A DNA stretch of 64,000 bases from CAWDDG01 sp963801065. Lineage in GTDB: Bacteria; Actinomycetota; Actinomycetes; Jiangellales; Jiangellaceae. Positions 60,179-64,000 of the stretch are shown here, one piece after another. Under the pieces are notes generated by a model. The model ran no database searches. It was given only the letters and a program-made list of their open reading frames with translations, and was not told where the DNA came from. Numbering within the stretch: the stretch's first letter is position 1; each line of letters begins with the position of its first letter. The position numbers were made by a program, and so were the translations under genes. Where the stretch lies: positions 62,001 to 126,000 of the forward strand of contig CAWDDG010000009.1 of assembly GCA_963801065.1 (NCBI GenBank), in the 5' to 3' direction.

Positions 60179-62233
60179 CTAGAACCTGCCGCCACCACCA
60201 CGACGACCACGCGTGCCGCGGCCGCCGAAGCTGCCGGGGCTGCGCCCTCCCCCGCCGCTCCCTCCTCCGAGACCACCGAACCCGCCGCCTCCGAAGCCGC
60301 CACCTCCGCGGCCGCCGCCCAGGATGCTGTCGATGAGGATGCCGCCGAGGATCGCTCCGCCGAGGCCTCCGCCTCCTCCTCCGCTACCGCCGAGCCCGCC
60401 GAGGCCACCGCCGCCACCGGAACCTGCGAAAGCGCCCACATCGGCCCGGGCGAGCTGGCCCGCCTGCTCTGCCAGCGCGTCGGCCTGTTGCGCCTCGGCG
60501 AGCGCCTTGACCGGATCGAGCTGGGAGAGCGCCACGGCCTGGTCGAGGCGACGCTGCGCCTCGGCCAGCCGGGTACGTGCCTCGCTGCCGACTCCACCAC
60601 GGCGGGTCGTGATGAAGTCATGGGCTGCCGAGATCTCGCTACGCGCCGCGAGCACCGCCTGTTCCAACGACGCGCGCGCCCGCTGTATTTTCTGCTGCTG
60701 ATCGCGTACGCCCTCGAGCGCCTGGTCGAGCCGGCCACCCGCCTCCTCGATCCGGCGGACCGCAGCGAGCGGGTCGTACCGCCCGCCCGCGATCTCCTGC
60801 TGGACGGTGACGACCGCAGCCTCAGCGGCGGCCACGTGGCTGGACAGGTCGACGGCCTGCTGGCCACTCGACAACAGGGCCTTGGCCTCGGCCAGGTCCT
60901 GCGCGGTCTCGGCGAGCCTTCCCTGGACATTGGCCGAAGCCTCGTCGAGGTCGGCGGCCAGGCGGTCGACAGCCTCGAGCAGCTGCCCAGCCTGCCCGGC
61001 GGCCTCCTCCGCCGCCTGGACCGCCACCGCCGCAGCGGCGGTGTCGCCGCCCTCGAGGTCTTGGCTGGCACCGGCAAGGGACGAACGCGTGAACTCCAGG
61101 CGCTCGCGCGCCTGCTCGGGGTTGGCCGCCACCGCCGCGAGCGCGCTCTCGGCGAAACGTGCTGCCAGCGCCTGCAGCGCGTTTGTGGTCAGACCCAACC
61201 GGGTTTCGATCGCCGCCGCCTGCTGCTCGACCTCGCCGATCACCTGCTGGACGTTCTTCTCCAGGTCGCGCAGCCGGTCGAACGCCTCCGCCTCGGAATC
61301 GAGCCGCGCGTTGGCTTCCTCACAACGGGTGACGATCTCGGCAAGCATCGACCGCCTCGTCGACTCGTCTTCGGGTGTGGTGTCGTCGAGCTGCTGGCGG
61401 AGCGTGAACGACGCCTTCAGGTGGCCTTTCGCCTCCTCGATCGCCGCCGCGAAGGGCGCCGCCGCCTCCTCGCCGAACTGCGCGATCGCGAACCCGAGCT
61501 CCTCCTCGCTGGTCTTGACGGAGTCGTCGGTCTCGACCAGGAGCCGGTTCGCGCGAAGGTCGAGCTGGTCCAGCGGCATCTGTCCGGGGTCGACTCCGGC
61601 GCCCGGCCCAGCCGCCCGGCGCCGGCGCGACCGGATGTACGCGTAACCTCCCGCGCCCACAGCCCCGACTCCGACCACGGCGGCGACCGGACCCCACGGG
61701 AAGCCGCCACCCGCAGTCGGGTTTTCCTCGCCAGGCGTGATCTCGGGTGTCTGCACCGGTTGGCCAGACAGGACGGAGCCGTAACCCTCGGCCGCACCGA
61801 TGGCTGCGCCGGCCCAGTCGTTCTCCTGCAAGGGCGGCTCGATCGCGACGGTAGCGACCTCGGCGAGCTGCGCGTCGGAGAGCGGGTAATCCTCGTCGAC
61901 GGAGTAGGCGTACTGCCGATCGCCGGTCGCGACGGCGAGTATCGCGTCGTTGAGCCCGAGACTGTTGCGCTGCGCCGTCTCGTCGGCCCAGTCCTGCGAG
62001 TTCATCCCGGAGAACGAGTCGACGTACACGACGAAGAGCTGAAGCCGGTGATCGGCATTCAACTGGTCGAGTGCGTCCTCGACCTCCCCGCGCCGGTCGC
62101 CGAGCGCATCGACCATGTCCGTGATCTGCCCCGAATCGAGGTCGACCGGGTCCTCGGCGTGGGCGACGCCCGGGGTGAGGAGCCAGAGGATCCCGGCGGC
62201 CGCAGCCGCGCCCCGCAGGTACCACGCCCGCAT
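60179..62233 (-). CDS. Secreted TPM-domain protein with coiled coil and Gly-rich tail
   Basis: 684 residues. A signal peptide ends near TPGVAHAEDP (about residue 30), a TPM domain follows (LFVVYVDSFSGMNSQDWADE), one membrane helix near residues 185-205 (PVAAVVGVGAVGAGGYAYI), a long Ala/Glu coiled coil from about 260 to 620 and a Gly-rich end. TPM domains occur in membrane-stress and photosystem-repair proteins. ATG 62233 has GGAGGTG upstream; the longer frame adds 47 unrelated residues. With PspA it probably forms a membrane-stress module. Confidence 0.85.
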   Translation of the reverse strand: MRAWYLRGAAAAAGILWLLTPGVAHAEDPVDLDSGQITDMVDALGDRRGEVEDALDQLNADHRLQLFVVYVDSFSGMNSQDWADETAQRNSLGLNDAILAVATGDRQYAYSVDEDYPLSDAQLAEVATVAIEPPLQENDWAGAAIGAAEGYGSVLSGQPVQTPEITPGEENPTAGGGFPWGPVAAVVGVGAVGAGGYAYIRSRRRRAAGPGAGVDPGQMPLDQLDLRANRLLVETDDSVKTSEEELGFAIAQFGEEAAAPFAAAIEEAKGHLKASFTLRQQLDDTTPEDESTRRSMLAEIVTRCEEANARLDSEAEAFDRLRDLEKNVQQVIGEVEQQAAAIETRLGLTTNALQALAARFAESALAAVAANPEQARERLEFTRSSLAGASQDLEGGDTAAAAVAVQAAEEAAGQAGQLLEAVDRLAADLDEASANVQGRLAETAQDLAEAKALLSSGQQAVDLSSHVAAAEAAVVTVQQEIAGGRYDPLAAVRRIEEAGGRLDQALEGVRDQQQKIQRARASLEQAVLAARSEISAAHDFITTRRGGVGSEARTRLAEAQRRLDQAVALSQLDPVKALAEAQQADALAEQAGQLARADVGAFAGSGGGGGLGGLGGSGGGGGGLGGAILGGILIDSILGGGRGGGGFGGGGFGGLGGGSGGGGRSPGSFGGRGTRGRRGGGGRF

Positions 62234-62365
62234 GCCGCGCACCTCCCTCGACCCCGACCACGGATCTTCCTCGGAGGGTAGGTCGATCGCATGAACTCGG
62301 CCACCCGAACGGATGAAGCCCAGCGGCTCGAATCTCGTTGGAGCGCGGCACGTGCGGCGGACCCG

Positions 62366-62371
62366 TACCCT
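62366..62371 (+). promoter_or_regulatory. -10 box of the DUF3052 gene (leaderless)
   Basis: TACCCT lies 8 nt before ATG 62380. Confidence 0.45.
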
Positions 62372-62379
62372 CACTGGCG

Positions 62380-62781
62380 ATGACCGGTTACTCGGATGCT
62401 TCGCTGCCTCGCAAGCTCGACGTGAAGCACGAGCATCGCGTACTGCTCGACCGAGCGCCGGACGGCTTTGCCCTCGAGCCGCTTCCGCCGGGCGCGACCG
62501 TGCACCGGCGGGCCGGGCGCGGATCCTACGACGTCGTGCTCGCGTTCACCAGCTCACGCGCAGAGCTGGTCCGGCGCCTGCCCGTCCTCGAAGGCCGCGT
62601 TCCGCGGAACGGAGCAATCTGGGTCGCGTGGCCCAAGCGGGCGAGTGGCGTCGCCACCGACATGACCGAGGACGTCGTCCGTGACGTGGCCCTCCCGCGT
62701 GGTCTGGTCGACGTCAAGGTGTGCGCCATCGACGAGACCTGGTCGGGCCTCAAGCTCGTCATCCGCAGAGAGAACCGCTAG
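62380..62781 (+). CDS. DUF3052 family protein
   Basis: 133 residues. Actinobacterial DUF3052 marks are MTGYSDASLPRKLDVK-type N-terminus, AFTSSRAELVRRLPVL, GAIWVAWPKRASGVATDMTE and VKVCAIDETWSGLKLV. Function is not established to my knowledge; homologues are small cytoplasmic proteins. It diverges from the TPM gene across 146 nt and precedes kgd by 149 nt. ATG 62380 fits a leaderless start. Confidence 0.85.
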   Translation: MTGYSDASLPRKLDVKHEHRVLLDRAPDGFALEPLPPGATVHRRAGRGSYDVVLAFTSSRAELVRRLPVLEGRVPRNGAIWVAWPKRASGVATDMTEDVVRDVALPRGLVDVKVCAIDETWSGLKLVIRRENR

Positions 62782-62930
62782 GACAGCGCCGACCATTCGT
62801 GCGAAGCGATCTCATGATCGTCGAGCGGTGAAACCCACCACAGGTGGCCTGCTCAGCGGGCGGAGCGGAGACTAGCCTGTACGGCAGAGCAGCCGCGGAT
62901 CTCTCGGACTGGAAGAAGGCGAACGCTTCA

Positions 62931-64000
62931 GTGGCCTCGCAGACCGGCCCGCTCGCGGGTTTCGGACCGAACGAGTGGCTCGTCGAGGAGCTCTACCAGA
63001 GTTGGCTCGAAGACCCGACCACCGTCGACCAGGCCTGGTCTGACTTCTTCGGCGACTACACGGCCCGGACCACGCCCAACGGGCGCCAACAGGGCTCCGC
63101 CCAGGCCACCAGGGGGGCAGACGTGACCACATCCGCACCCGACGGCGCGACGACGAATGCACCACAGTCCAGCCGCCAGAGCGAGCCCACCTCGAGCCCA
63201 CCGAGTCCGCAGAGCGCGCCCGCCGCGCGGCCGGCCCCCGCAGCCCGTCCAGCCGCCTCCGCAGCGGGCGCGAAGACGCCGAGCCCTTCGTCGCCCGTCA
63301 CGACGCCTTCCTCCATCGTCGACACGTCTGCCGCCGAGACCACTCCACTGCGCGGAGCGTCCGCGCGCGTCGTCACCAACATGGAGTCGAGCCTCGAGGT
63401 GCCCACAGCCACGAGCGTGCGGGCGGTGCCGGCGAAGCTCCTGGTCGACAACCGGATCGTCATCAACAACCACCTTGCGCGCTCCCGAGGCGGCAAGGTG
63501 TCGTTCACGCACGTCATCGGGTTCGCGCTGGTCAAGGCGCTGAGCCGGATGCCGGAGATGAACTACGCGTACGGCGAGGCCGACGGCAAGCCGGTCCTGG
63601 TCAAGCCCGCCCACGTCAATCTCGGACTTGCGATCGACCTGCAGAAGAAGGACGGCACCCGCCAGCTGCTGGTGCCCAGCATCAAGAGGGCCGAGGCGCT
63701 CGACTTCGCCAAGTTCTGGTCCGCGTACGAGGACCTCGTCCGGCGCGCACGCGGTGGGCAGCTCGGCGTCGACGATTTCGCCGGCACCACGATCAGCCTG
63801 ACCAACCCGGGCACGATCGGCACCGTCCACTCCGTGCCGCGGCTGATGAAGGGGCAGGGCGCGATCATCGGCGTCGGCGCGATGGAGTACCCGGCTGAGT
63901 TCCAGGGCGCCGCACCGGAGACGTTGGCCCGGCTCGGTATCTCCAAGGCCATGACGCTGACCAGCACCTACGACCACCGGGTGATCCAGGGTGCGCAGAG
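62931..64000 (+). CDS. kgd: Multifunctional 2-oxoglutarate decarboxylase/dehydrogenase (Kgd), 5' part
   Basis: The first 356 codons of a protein of about 1200 residues; the rest lies beyond the window. The N-terminus GFGPNEWLVEELYQSWLEDP is the Kgd/SucA entry domain, followed by a Pro/Ala/Ser/Thr linker (about 50-140) and an E2-like acyltransferase domain (VTNMESSLEVPTATSVRAVP, AITISLTNPGTIGTVHS-type region as DDFAGTTISLTNPGTIG, ending YDHRVIQGAQ). In place of the E2 catalytic Asp there is Gln, as in mycobacterial Kgd. The start is GTG 62931. A TAGCCT box lies about 60 nt upstream. Confidence 0.92.
   Translation, partial: MASQTGPLAGFGPNEWLVEELYQSWLEDPTTVDQAWSDFFGDYTARTTPNGRQQGSAQATRGADVTTSAPDGATTNAPQSSRQSEPTSSPPSPQSAPAARPAPAARPAASAAGAKTPSPSSPVTTPSSIVDTSAAETTPLRGASARVVTNMESSLEVPTATSVRAVPAKLLVDNRIVINNHLARSRGGKVSFTHVIGFALVKALSRMPEMNYAYGEADGKPVLVKPAHVNLGLAIDLQKKDGTRQLLVPSIKRAEALDFAKFWSAYEDLVRRARGGQLGVDDFAGTTISLTNPGTIGTVHSVPRLMKGQGAIIGVGAMEYPAEFQGAAPETLARLGISKAMTLTSTYDHRVIQGAQ

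Noticed and set aside
62928..63977. A 349-residue open frame on the minus strand opposite kgd
   Set aside because: The plus strand encodes clear Kgd motifs in a continuous frame; this is its shadow.

Overview
This is a high-GC actinobacterial chromosome segment. The evidence is the gene order lysA-hom-thrC-thrB-rho-rpmE-prfA-prmC-tsaC-glyA-wecA-atpI-atpBEFHAGDC-DUF2550-murA (as in mycobacteria and relatives), a Kgd-type 2-oxoglutarate decarboxylase, PspA, a DUF3052 protein, frequent GTG starts and many apparently leaderless genes whose -10 box sits 6 to 8 nt before the start codon. I cannot fix the genus; it looks like a soil actinomycete outside Streptomyces and Mycobacterium.

Layout. 1-8.3 kb: a SpoIIE-type phosphatase (cut by the left edge), rpiB, pepN, a luciferase-like oxidoreductase, an amidase and a tandem pair of paralogous membrane proteins. 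8.3-15.3 kb: a large LAL/LuxR regulator preceded by a 59-residue protein, diverging from an ABC exporter - histidine kinase - response regulator operon whose genes overlap by 4 nt. 15.3-20.7 kb: an ethylmalonyl-CoA mutase-like (MeaA) gene, an ECF sigma/anti-sigma pair, a 3-hydroxyacyl-CoA dehydrogenase, a DUF2007-like protein and a PAP2 enzyme. 20.7-45.8 kb: the conserved housekeeping block, nearly all on the minus strand, covering peptidoglycan precursor synthesis, ATP synthase, translation termination, Rho, Thr/Lys biosynthesis and argS. 46-57.5 kb: an accessory-looking stretch after tRNA-Arg(CCG), with an APH-like kinase, an HxlR regulator, decayed cupin and RidA genes, a cold-shock gene, a possible IS end, a coupled oxidoreductase/GH13 pair, a DAO-like flavoenzyme, a quinone reductase, a decayed lipoprotein and a VOC protein coupled to a methyltransferase. 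57.5-64 kb: a hipBA pair, pspA with a TPM-domain partner, a DUF3052 gene and the start of kgd (cut by the right edge).

What stands out. (1) prfA, normally essential, needs a single-base frameshift near codon 22 to read through. (2) A palindromic repeat occurs twice: complete between rpmE and prfA, and as a half copy between atpD and atpC, where it opens an unusually wide gap in the ATP synthase operon. (3) Three accessory genes (cupin, RidA, DUF5818-like lipoprotein) are recognisable only across frameshifts, so either this region is decaying or the sequence carries indel errors. (4) MurA carries Asp in place of the fosfomycin-target Cys. (5) The hipBA promoter region has a nested inverted repeat. 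I did not find a clearly new defence or biosynthetic system; the repeat element and the oxidoreductase/GH13 pair are the best leads.
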